DNA of 10,169 nucleotides. Source: Clostridia bacterium (GTDB taxonomy: Bacteria > Bacillota > Clostridia > Oscillospirales > Acutalibacteraceae). Each line of letters begins with the position of its first letter. The first letter of the stretch is position 1. Made by a program: the position numbers and the translations under genes. A model generated the notes under the pieces. The model had not been told where the DNA came from. It was given only the letters and a program-made list of their open reading frames with translations, and searched no databases. The stretch spans positions 1-10,169 of the forward strand of contig JAILDS010000112.1 of NCBI GenBank assembly GCA_024689165.1, written 5' to 3'. Below, piece after piece: positions 1 to 6,502 of this stretch.

Positions 1-356
1 TAACGGCGGACGAATATGCCCCTGTCGCGCTCGGAAAGCGATTCGAGGAACGCCGCGAGGAGCCGCGAGAGCTCCTCCGTACCGACGAGCGGGGCAACGC
101 CCTCCCCCGGGGGAGGGGCCTTCAGCCCCGGCGGGACGCACTCGTCGAGCTCCGAAACTATCCCGCCCCTGTCGGCGAGCTCGCCGATATCGACGCAGAA
201 CAGCTCAGCGATATCCCGCAGCGTCCGGATATCGGGCCTTCGCTGCCCGAGCTCCCATTTCGAGACGGTCTCGCGGGACACGAACAGCTTTTCGGCAAGC
301 TGCTCCTGCGTCATGCCGTTCTTTTTGCGCAACGCCTGGATCTTCTGACCGGTCAA
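1..356 (-). CDS. XRE-type HTH regulator, possibly fused to a sigma-70 region 4-like domain (C-terminus off window)
   Basis: The visible 118 codons begin with a helix-turn-helix of the Cro/C1 (XRE) family, about residues 4-60, with the family signature TQEQLAEKLFVSRETVSKWE. A Pro/Gly-rich linker (about 75-88) follows, and then residues 94-118 end in LSERDRGIFVRR. The next codon begins TA and is cut by the window edge, so it is either Tyr or a stop. A Tyr would complete an IFVRRY motif that I know from sigma-70/ECF-like proteins of Clostridia just before their region 4 helix-turn-helix, and that is why I suspect a fusion. The start is TTG at 354-356, chosen because GGAGGTGA (362-369) sits five bases upstream and no in-frame ATG gives a full HTH. 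The DNA-binding role is clear; target genes and the sigma-like role are inference. The protein has no signal peptide and would be cytoplasmic. Confidence 0.8.
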   Translation of the reverse strand, partial: MTGQKIQALRKKNGMTQEQLAEKLFVSRETVSKWELGQRRPDIRTLRDIAELFCVDIGELADRGGIVSELDECVPPGLKAPPPGEGVAPLVGTEELSRLLAAFLESLSERDRGIFVRR

Positions 357-361
357 CTTAT

Positions 362-410
362 TCACCTCCGCTGCATCCCCATTGTAAGACCCGCTCCGTG
401 CGCGGGTCAA
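362..410 (-). promoter_or_regulatory. Promoter and RBS of the XRE regulator gene
   Basis: Reading the minus strand, TTGACC (405-410) and TACAAT (381-386) form a sigma-A type -35/-10 pair with an 18-bp spacer. GGAGGTGA (362-369) is the ribosome binding site for the TTG start at 356. The 5' leader would be short, roughly 20 bases. The -10 is a good match and the -35 a fair one. Confidence 0.6.
388..408. promoter_or_regulatory. Dyad inside the XRE promoter, possible operator
   Basis: GACCCGC (388-394) and GCGGGTC (402-408) are perfect 7-bp inverted arms around a 7-base centre. The dyad fills the -35/-10 spacer and overlaps the -35 box of the regulator gene, a placement typical of repressor operators. 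Autoregulation by the XRE protein is inferred, not shown. Confidence 0.4.
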
Positions 411-447
411 GGTACTGTTCGCAACAGACGGAAAGCCAAGGATGAAG

Positions 448-476
448 AAAAAAGCCGACGGCTGTCAGCCGTCAGC
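448..476 (-). terminator. Intrinsic terminator of the M6 protease gene
   Basis: On the minus strand a 7-bp perfect stem (GACGGCT / AGCCGTC, 457-463 and 467-473, loop of three) is extended by two more pairs past one mismatch. A run of six T (448-453) follows. It lies about 40 bases past the stop of the large secreted protease gene, as expected for a rho-independent terminator. Confidence 0.7.
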
Positions 477-496
477 GGTCAGCAGATAAGAACCTG

Positions 497-547
497 CCGT
501 CTGTTCCCTACTTCCTATTCCCTATACCCTACTGCCTGCTGCCTGCG
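497..547. repeat. Low-complexity purine/pyrimidine tract overlapping a gene 3' end
   Basis: On the minus strand this tract is a run of short imperfect steps of the type GCAGGCAGCAGGCAGTAGGG followed by ATAGGGAATAGGAAGTAGGG-like units. It covers the last ten or so codons and the stop of the protease gene and extends into the spacer. A similar tract in the opposite orientation lies at 4201-4247. It looks like slippage-prone simple sequence, not a coding or structured element. Confidence 0.6.
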
Positions 548-3500
548 CCCTGTTTTGTCCGGAAGCTCCTCAAGGCCGACGACTTTTCTGAGTATCGCCC
601 TCGCGTCGGCGGGGGTGATCTTTTCGTCGCCGTCCACGTCGGCGGCGAGGGCGCCAAGCTCGTCGGGATGCTCGAGGCCGACGGCCGCTCTGAGTGCGAG
701 CCGCGCGTCGGCGGCGGTCACGAGCCCGTCGCCGTCGACGTCGCCCGGGACGACCGTTTCGGCCGGGTCGAAAGCGACCGGCCTCGTTTCCTTTTCGCCG
801 CAGACGGCGCAGACGCGCTCCTCAACGCCGGGTGAACCGGGCGTCGGCGCCGCCGTGAGCTCCCACTCCGAAAAGCTGTGCCCGGAAGCGGGTATTTCTT
901 CCTGTTCCGTCAGTATCTCTCCGCAGACGGCGCATTTCACGCCGTCGGTCAGTCCCGGCTCGGTACAGGTCGGGTCGGTACCCGGTACGGTCTCTTTGAC
1001 GTGCCCGGCGGAGGGTATTTCTTCCTGTTCCGTCAGTATCTCGCCGCAGACGGCGCATTTCACGCCGTCCGTCAGGCCCGGCTCGGTACAGGTCGGGTCG
1101 GTACCCGGTACGGTCTCTTTGACGTGCCCGGCGGAGGGTATTTCTTCCTGTTCCGTCAGTATCTCTCCGCAGACGGCGCATTTCACGCCGTCCGTCAGGC
1201 CCGGCTCGGTACAGGTCGGGTCGGTACCCGGGACGGTCTCTTTGACGTGCCCGGCGGAGGGTATTTCTTCCTGTCCCGTCAGTATCTCTCCGCAGACGGA
1301 GCATTTCACGCCGTCGGTCAGTCCCGGCTCGGTGCAGGTCGGGTCGGTGCCCAGGACGGCCTCCGGGGAGTGCCCGGCGGCAGGCAGGTTTTTTCCCTTT
1401 TCAAGCAGCGCGGAACAGAGCAGGCAGTAAACGTCGCCGGAATATCCGTCCTCCGTGCAGTTCGGATCCTTCGCGCCTTCAACGTACGTCTCCTCGTGGG
1501 CGCACTCGGCGACCGTCACCTCAAAGGAGACGCTGAGGCCGAAGACCCGGGCGGTCACGGTCTGTCCGCCGCTTCTGACGGGGTCGTAGCCCGTGACGAA
1601 TTCCTTTGTCAGCGGCAGATACGTCCTGCCGTGGACCGCGCAGTCGCAGGCGAGAACGAGCCGCAGGCTGTCAAAGTCCTCACCGAAGCCCGCCTGCACC
1701 GGGTCGGGCCCGCCGCAGAGCTCGAGCTTCGAATAACCGCAGTCCGCGTCGCCGACGAAGTCCTGGACCCAGCCGAGACCCCCGGCGTCAAAACCGACGC
1801 CGATATGCGTAAACCCGGCGTTTTCCATGTTCAGGCGGTGCCCCTCGGAAGCGTGCCAGCTTTCGAAGACCTCGCCGTGGCTCGTCTGATACATCGCGAT
1901 GTTCTCGCCGGCAAGCTCATACTCATAAGCCCCTCCCGGCAGAGCGGTCCGCCACGACGACCCGTCCGGGCGGTCGTGCGAGAACAGCTCCGCGAGCTCT
2001 CCGGCGCGCAGGCGCGCGGCCCCGAGCAGGGACGGCTCGACGGTCAGGGGGTCTGTCCCGAGGGAACAGCGGTATGAATTCACGTCGCAGACCATATCGT
2101 ATTCGGTCTCGCTCATATCCGGCGCCTTCGCCGGGAATTCGACGCCGACCGTCATTTCAGGAGAGCCGCCGCCGGAAAAACTGAGCTTTATGCCCGAAAG
2201 CTTCCGCGCCGAAGGCCAGTCCGCCTCCTTCCCCGCGCCGTAAACGGGCAGGTCGAGGCTTTCGCCGAGCGTCGGGGCGAAGCCGCTCTCCCAGACGGTC
2301 TTCGAAAAGAACGGGGCGGTCAGGTCGACTTCGGAGCCCGTGAAGCACGGCTCTCCGCCGTCGGTCTTCTCGGGGTACAGCGGCATGACCGCGGGACGGT
2401 GGGTCCCGACGTTGACCTCGTTCGTTTCCGCATACTCGCCGTAGACCGCGTCGTCGACGTGCCATATTATAAGCCCGCCGTTTTCCTCCGCGCCGGGATA
2501 ATCGAGCCCCATGCCCGAATCCCAGCCGGCGAAGGCGCGGTTTTCCACAAGGAAGTACTCGTTCCCGTTCGCGGTCGGTATCCTTACGGCGGAAAAGCCC
2601 CCGGAGCTTTCGTCGCAAACGGCGTATTCGCCGTCGCGGTCCGCTTCCGTCGGCTCATACCACCCGAGGACGGCGCGGGACCACGCGTCCAGGGAATAGG
2701 GCCTGTTGTAACCCTCCTCGTCGACGCCCCACATGCCGGAGTCCATCAGTGAAAGATAAGCGCAGGAATAATCGGACCACGGCGCGCCGGCCGTGGAGTA
2801 AACGTCGTAAAGGTCGGGCAGGCCGAGGTAATGCCCCAGCTCGTGCGCAAGGACGCTGATCGGCTCCTGCACGCCGGGCTCGACCTGCTCCGCGATGCCG
2901 ATATACGCCGAGACGGAGACCGAGTCCGGCGTCGGCACCTGCTCGGGGTCGAAGCTGTCGATCTCCCACGCGTGAGCCCAGAAATAGAACTGCCTGCCCT
3001 TTGTATAGGAGCTCGTCGCAGACGCCTCGTACCCCGCGAGGACGAAGCACAGCGCGAGCTCGTTGTTCTCTATGGCACCGTCGCCGTCCGCGTCGTAGGC
3101 GGCAAAATCGACGCAGGGGTCGGCGGCGTTTATCGCGGCGATCAGGGCGGCGACCATGCTCGCTTCCCCGTCGGAATAGTCCTCGAGGCCTATCCAGTCG
3201 TCATGGTCGGTCCCGAGCCTGACGTGCACGACGCCGTCGTCCGCCGCGTCGCGGGTGTTGCTGTTGCCGTCGACGCCGTATACCGAGCTCTCGGAAGCGG
3301 GCGTGAAGGTGAACTGCCCGAAGGACATGTCGGAGTAATAGGCGGCGAGCGACTCGTCACCGTCGAATATACGGGCGTTCCAGTCGAAGTCTTTTTTATA
3401 GTCGATATTGCCGAAGCCGACGACGACCGTCAGCAGCGGTATGGTTTTCGGCGCGCTTCCGTGCGCCGGAGCCTTGGACCTGCCGGAGCCCGGGGCCGCG

Positions 3501-3673
3501 GAGGGGATATCCCCGGGCGTCACGAGCGGGAAAACCGCGGAGCGGCACGCGGCTGCCTCGCCGGAGTACCCGCTGCCGGGCCTCGCGCAGACGGCGCCCG
3601 CCCTCGGGGCCAAAGCGAAAAGAGCGGCGGTAAGGACCGCCGCGCAGAACGTGAGGAACAGCGTTTTTTTCAT
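515..3673 (-). CDS. Secreted M6 metallopeptidase with CAP, Ig-like, Cys-repeat and dockerin domains
   Basis: A 1052-residue exported protein, probably an extracellular protease. A signal peptide spans about residues 1-27 (MKK, hydrophobic core, ending APRAGA). The M6 (immune inhibitor A-like) domain covers about 75-515: zinc motif HELGHYLGLPD (H277, E278, H281, D287), Met-turn region SLMDSGMWG (308-316), and a DADGDG calcium loop (194-205) as in other M6 enzymes. A CAP/YkwD-type domain follows at about 540-645 (SHDRPDGSSW, GENIA, SWHASEGHRLNM; H566, E590 and H607/H612 are candidate site residues). Next come a Big_3-like Ig domain (about 650-722), Cys-rich repeats with a GH...C...CxxC pattern (724-965), and a type I dockerin (about 975-1037) with two calcium loops, DVDGDGLVTAAD and DVDGDEKITPAD. 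The dockerin implies docking to a cohesin not seen here. The start has GGAGG about ten bases upstream. It lies 25 bp downstream of the dCMP deaminase gene and may be cotranscribed with it. The last dozen residues are encoded by simple repeat DNA. Substrates are unknown. Confidence 0.9.
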   Translation of the reverse strand: MKKTLFLTFCAAVLTAALFALAPRAGAVCARPGSGYSGEAAACRSAVFPLVTPGDIPSAAPGSGRSKAPAHGSAPKTIPLLTVVVGFGNIDYKKDFDWNARIFDGDESLAAYYSDMSFGQFTFTPASESSVYGVDGNSNTRDAADDGVVHVRLGTDHDDWIGLEDYSDGEASMVAALIAAINAADPCVDFAAYDADGDGAIENNELALCFVLAGYEASATSSYTKGRQFYFWAHAWEIDSFDPEQVPTPDSVSVSAYIGIAEQVEPGVQEPISVLAHELGHYLGLPDLYDVYSTAGAPWSDYSCAYLSLMDSGMWGVDEEGYNRPYSLDAWSRAVLGWYEPTEADRDGEYAVCDESSGGFSAVRIPTANGNEYFLVENRAFAGWDSGMGLDYPGAEENGGLIIWHVDDAVYGEYAETNEVNVGTHRPAVMPLYPEKTDGGEPCFTGSEVDLTAPFFSKTVWESGFAPTLGESLDLPVYGAGKEADWPSARKLSGIKLSFSGGGSPEMTVGVEFPAKAPDMSETEYDMVCDVNSYRCSLGTDPLTVEPSLLGAARLRAGELAELFSHDRPDGSSWRTALPGGAYEYELAGENIAMYQTSHGEVFESWHASEGHRLNMENAGFTHIGVGFDAGGLGWVQDFVGDADCGYSKLELCGGPDPVQAGFGEDFDSLRLVLACDCAVHGRTYLPLTKEFVTGYDPVRSGGQTVTARVFGLSVSFEVTVAECAHEETYVEGAKDPNCTEDGYSGDVYCLLCSALLEKGKNLPAAGHSPEAVLGTDPTCTEPGLTDGVKCSVCGEILTGQEEIPSAGHVKETVPGTDPTCTEPGLTDGVKCAVCGEILTEQEEIPSAGHVKETVPGTDPTCTEPGLTDGVKCAVCGEILTEQEEIPSAGHVKETVPGTDPTCTEPGLTDGVKCAVCGEILTEQEEIPASGHSFSEWELTAAPTPGSPGVEERVCAVCGEKETRPVAFDPAETVVPGDVDGDGLVTAADARLALRAAVGLEHPDELGALAADVDGDEKITPADARAILRKVVGLEELPDKTGRRQQAVGYRE
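899..1390 (-). repeat. Four tandem 123-bp coding repeats
   Basis: Four head-to-tail units start at 899, 1022, 1145 and 1268, with an exact 123-bp (41-residue) period inside the protease gene. By eye the first two differ at three positions and the second and third at two, while the fourth is more diverged. Each encodes a unit with GH, DPTCTEPGLTDGVKC and CGEIL elements, giving one His and three Cys (e.g. H809, C821, C832, C835). The near identity at DNA level points to recent duplication or gene-conversion-like homogenisation. More diverged relatives of the unit flank the array in the protein (about 724-765 and 930-965). Confidence 0.95.
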
Positions 3674-3698
3674 ACGTCGCGCCCTCCGGGCCGCGGAC

Positions 3699-4184
3699 TC
3701 AGTACCCCATCTCGTCGGTGAGGGTGTCGTCGTTCTCTATCCAGCTCTCGACCGGTATGTCCCGGTAGTTGTCGGCGTCGTCGCGGATGACGACGTTCCT
3801 GATACCGGCGTTTATCACCATGCGCTTGCACATGGAGCAGCAGCAGGAGTTCGAGACGTAAGAGCCGTCCTTCACCTCCTGCCCGCACAGGTACAGGGTC
3901 GAGCCCAGCATCTTGCCGCGCGAGGCGGAGATGATGGCGTTCGCCTCGGCGTGCACCGAGCGGCAGAGCTCGTAGCGCTGCCCGCGCGGGATGTTGAGCT
4001 TCTCGCGGCGGCAGAAATTGAGGTCGGAGCAGTTTTCCCTGCCCCTCGGCGCGCCGACGTAGCCGGTGGAGATCACCTCGTCGTTCTTGACGATGACCGC
4101 GCCGTAGCGGCGGCGCAGGCAGGTCGAGCGCTTGGATACGACCTCCGCGAGGTCGAGGTAGTAATTCGTTTTATCACGTCGCAT
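3699..4184 (-). CDS. Deoxycytidylate (dCMP) deaminase
   Basis: A 161-residue cytoplasmic enzyme of the cytidine/deoxycytidylate deaminase superfamily, closest to the ComEB/dCMP deaminase group. It is predicted to convert dCMP to dUMP, feeding thymidylate synthesis. Zinc ligands and the catalytic acid are visible: H78 and E80 in SVHAEANAI, and C116 and C119 in the CSMC motif, which replaces the more usual PCxxC. The segments RRRYGAVIVKNDEVISTGY and PRGQRYELCRS match the clostridial form of the family, and 150-160 residues is the usual length. Extra cysteines (C22, C52, C58, C74, C114, C115) could support a second structural zinc, but that is inference. The ATG at 4184 has GGAG seven bases upstream. 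The gene is followed after 25 bp by the secreted protease gene on the same strand; no functional link is evident. I could not find a convincing promoter in the repeat-filled spacer upstream. Confidence 0.9.
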   Translation of the reverse strand: MRRDKTNYYLDLAEVVSKRSTCLRRRYGAVIVKNDEVISTGYVGAPRGRENCSDLNFCRREKLNIPRGQRYELCRSVHAEANAIISASRGKMLGSTLYLCGQEVKDGSYVSNSCCCSMCKRMVINAGIRNVVIRDDADNYRDIPVESWIENDDTLTDEMGY

Positions 4185-4200
4185 AGTCGTTCTCCGTTTG

Positions 4201-4247
4201 GCAGGTAGCAGGGGTTAGGGGATAGGCTTTAGGGAGTAGGGGGTAGC
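4201..4247. repeat. Low-complexity GGTAGCAGGGGTTAGGGG-type tract
   Basis: A purine-rich simple sequence built from short steps (TAGCAGG, TTAGGGG, ATAGG, AGTAGGGGG). It directly adjoins the upstream side of the dCMP deaminase gene and abuts the left arm of the composite repeat. It resembles the tract at 497-547 but in the opposite orientation. Confidence 0.6.
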
Positions 4248-4419
4248 GCGGCACCTCAGTGCCGCCCCGACGCGCAGCGTCGGTATGCGATGAAAAGTGA
4301 ACAGGCATTAGAGAATAGTCGTCGGTTTTTACGAAACCCGGTGCAGCGCAGAGCATGCAGCGGCAATGAACGAAGTATGATCCGCCTTCGGCGGGGCGGC
4401 ACTGAGGTGCCGCGCTACC
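4242..4419. repeat. 178-bp composite element with 28-bp perfect terminal inverted repeats
   Basis: Positions 4242-4269 and 4392-4419 are perfect inverted copies of 28 bp. Each arm contains its own small palindrome (GGCAC-CTCA-GTGCC). Just inside the left arm is a 7-bp hairpin (CCGACGC/GCGTCGG, 4267-4283), and just inside the right arm a 5-bp one (CCGCC/GGCGG, 4382-4394). The roughly 120-bp core has no credible gene. The shape is that of a MITE or REP-like non-autonomous element. No transposase is present, and I see no obvious target duplication. Confidence 0.65.
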
Positions 4420-4478
4420 GGGAACAAAGGTTATGTTTCATTCCCGAATACGACCTGAGTTCATACCCCGGGTTCCGG

Positions 4479-4500
4479 GCGGTCGATGCCCGCCCCTACA
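4479..4500 (-). repeat. Copy of a 22-bp GTAGGGGCGGGCATCGACC repeat
   Basis: This stretch is the exact reverse complement of 9218-9239 over 22 bases. A further near copy lies at 9370-9391. GTAGGGGCGGGCAT-type intergenic repeats are, from memory, common in Oscillospirales genomes. Nothing suggests it is translated. Confidence 0.75.
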
Positions 4501-4512
4501 TGAGCGCTTTCC

Positions 4513-4540
4513 GCTATCGGCTATCTGCTATCGGCTATCT
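4513..4540. repeat. Two tandem 14-bp GCTATCGGCTATCT units
   Basis: The unit GCTATCGGCTATCT occurs twice without a gap immediately downstream of the lipase-like gene stop. With the two features before it, it fills most of the gene-free spacer 4185-4544. I see no clear terminator for the hydrolase gene in that spacer. Confidence 0.85.
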
Positions 4541-4544
4541 GCCG

Positions 4545-6464
4545 TCACATCGCTCCGGCTATCTTCCGGATGGCGTAAATGACCTTATAGAAGACGTTGT
4601 ATATCAGCTCGAACAGCCTCAGCAGCCCGCTGTCGCGCAGCTCGGTCACGGAGGCGTCGGACAGCCATTCCGAGAAAACGGACGGGAAGTCGGCGTCCGC
4701 GCAGGGCTCGTCAGGGTCGTATTCGACCGCGGGCCCGTTCATTATCGTCAGGTCCAGCGTCCGGGAGTAGACCGGCGTAGTGTTCCCCTTGTGCGAGAAG
4801 GTCACCGTTATCGCCGCGCGCTGACGCGAGACCTCCGGGACCTTGCCGGCGAAGGGTATGCTCACGCTCTGCCCGGGGGCTATCTCGCCGACGCCGAGGG
4901 TGTTGAAAACAAGGTCCATCCCCGTCGTGCGCAGCCCGAGCAGCCTCATCGGATACTCCTTGGACAGGTTCGTGACTATGACGGAATCGTCCGCGCCCGA
5001 AACATAGCCGTCGGAGGAGCTGTTGAAGCTCACCGCCGCGCCGTACTGGCGGGACATGGCCTGATGGAACTGCGGGAAAGCGGGGTCGGAGTAAACGTCC
5101 TTCAGGTCGTCCGTCAGCAGGAGCTTGAGATAGAGCGCCTTGGAGTACGGGTCGTTGTTCTCCTGCGCGTGGAACATGCCCTCGATGTACCAGGTGTTTT
5201 CCGGCAGGTAGGCGCTCGAGGCGTCGACCTCCATCGACGGGGAGACGTGGTTGTGCGTCGGGTCGGAGCAGACCGTGCCGCAGCCGGCATAGCCGTCCGA
5301 GAAGCGCAGGCCGTATTCGGGGGTCGTCGCCCCGGTGGCGCAGTATACGGGGATTATGCCGTCGGAATTCACGTTGTAGCCCGTCACGGCGACGGCGCCC
5401 GTGCCGCAGGTGACGCTGATGTTGGTGCCGGCGGCCTGACATTCGCGCAGCTTTTCGCCGATGGTCGCCATGATCCTGTGCGTCTCGTCGGCCTGAGCTA
5501 TCAGCCCCGCGTACTCGACGGGGTCGAAGCGGGAGCGGAACTCCTCGTATTTGTCCGGCGGGATGAAGTCCCAGAGGCTGCCCCAGCAGCCCACGTATTC
5601 CATTATATAAGGCTGGACCGCGGCGATTATCTCGTCAAGGTAGCCGTTGAGGTAGGCGAGCTTGAGCCAGGTCACGTCCTCCTCGCGCATATTGGCGTTC
5701 TCGATGAAGTTCCACAGGGTCTCCATATCGAGGTGGACGGGGTTGAAGGCGTCCCACGCCATGGCAGCTCCGCCTACGGCGGGGCAGGTGAGCACGGCGT
5801 TGTGGATCCTGTTCTTCGAGCCGTACTTGGCAAGATAGAACGCGAGCTCCTGCCCGCCGTGGGAGATCGCCATGACGTTGACCTTTTTCGCGTGCTCGAG
5901 CTTGAGGACGCCCTCAATGACGTTGTTGAGGACCTCGGCGCAGTCGAGAATCGAGCGGCGGAAATCGGAATAGCAGAAGTACATGTGCTCGTAGCCGCCC
6001 ATGACCTCGCCTATGGCCTCCACCTTGCCGGGCTCGTCGATGTACCTGCCGTCCTCCTCCTCGAAGATGCGGGCGATGTTCATGTCGCGCGCGGTCTTGA
6101 GCACGGGCTGTACGTCGTAGACGGACGTGCCGTCCGGGTTCATGCGCAGGGGCTCGACGACCGGCAGGAACTTCTCGGCGAAGACCTTCGCCAGGACCTC
6201 GGGATCGCCCAGCGCGAGGTTGCCCGCGGCGAGCGCGACCTCGGCGAGGTTCGACAGCAGCATCTCGGGCAGAGAGCCGAAGTCGAGCTTCCAGACCGTC
6301 TCCTTCGACCCGTCCTCTTTGGTCATCTCGAGGTAGGACGAGGAATATCCGGTGATGATGATAACGGGGTACTTCGTCGGGTCATCCGCCGCCGCAGACA
6401 CGGCGGGGGCTGCGGCGGACGCGAGCATGACCGCGGCAAGAATAACAGAGATCAGCTTTTTCAT
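4545..6464 (-). CDS. Secreted lipase-like alpha/beta hydrolase
   Basis: A 639-residue exported protein, predicted to be an esterase or lipase. The signal peptide is about residues 1-25 (MKKLISVILAAVMLASAAAP...). YPVIIITGYSSSY (32-44) fits the first strand and oxyanion loop of an alpha/beta hydrolase. The nucleophile elbow is AISHGG with Ser201, the A-x-S-x-G variant also used by some Bacillus lipases. D368 in NSDGIIPVY and H404 or H406 in THNHVS are the likely acid and base. About 478-577 looks like a beta-sandwich Ig-like domain. The C-terminus (about 610-639) is an amphipathic or hydrophobic helix with Lys/Arg, which might hold the protein at the membrane. The open frame extends upstream, but M at 6464 is the start because GGAGG lies seven bases before it and the signal peptide follows. 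It sits 38 bp behind the MFS gene, probably in one operon. A paralogue lies at the right window edge. The substrate is unknown; it could act on lipids or other esters. Confidence 0.8.
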   Translation of the reverse strand: MKKLISVILAAVMLASAAAPAVSAAADDPTKYPVIIITGYSSSYLEMTKEDGSKETVWKLDFGSLPEMLLSNLAEVALAAGNLALGDPEVLAKVFAEKFLPVVEPLRMNPDGTSVYDVQPVLKTARDMNIARIFEEEDGRYIDEPGKVEAIGEVMGGYEHMYFCYSDFRRSILDCAEVLNNVIEGVLKLEHAKKVNVMAISHGGQELAFYLAKYGSKNRIHNAVLTCPAVGGAAMAWDAFNPVHLDMETLWNFIENANMREEDVTWLKLAYLNGYLDEIIAAVQPYIMEYVGCWGSLWDFIPPDKYEEFRSRFDPVEYAGLIAQADETHRIMATIGEKLRECQAAGTNISVTCGTGAVAVTGYNVNSDGIIPVYCATGATTPEYGLRFSDGYAGCGTVCSDPTHNHVSPSMEVDASSAYLPENTWYIEGMFHAQENNDPYSKALYLKLLLTDDLKDVYSDPAFPQFHQAMSRQYGAAVSFNSSSDGYVSGADDSVIVTNLSKEYPMRLLGLRTTGMDLVFNTLGVGEIAPGQSVSIPFAGKVPEVSRQRAAITVTFSHKGNTTPVYSRTLDLTIMNGPAVEYDPDEPCADADFPSVFSEWLSDASVTELRDSGLLRLFELIYNVFYKVIYAIRKIAGAM

Positions 6465-6502
6465 ATATTTCCTCCGTGATCGGGATCGCTGTCGTTTGCG
6501 CG

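Noticed and set aside
899..1390. CRISPR array
   Set aside because: The 123-bp units are contiguous, coding and without spacers.
555..2077. Long plus-strand open frames (291 and 399 residues) antisense to the protease gene
   Set aside because: They are Ser/Pro- or Gly/Arg-rich mirror translations of a GC-rich gene and its tandem repeats, with no ribosome binding site or recognisable domain, while the minus strand has clear domains.
4174..4356. 60-residue minus-strand open frame upstream of the dCMP deaminase gene
   Set aside because: It is read out of the composite repeat and low-complexity tract and shows no coding features.
4290..6479. 729-residue plus-strand open frame antisense to the lipase-like gene
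   Set aside because: It is full of Val/Arg/Gly/His as expected from the complement of a GC-rich gene and shows no family motif; the opposite strand has a signal peptide and catalytic motifs.
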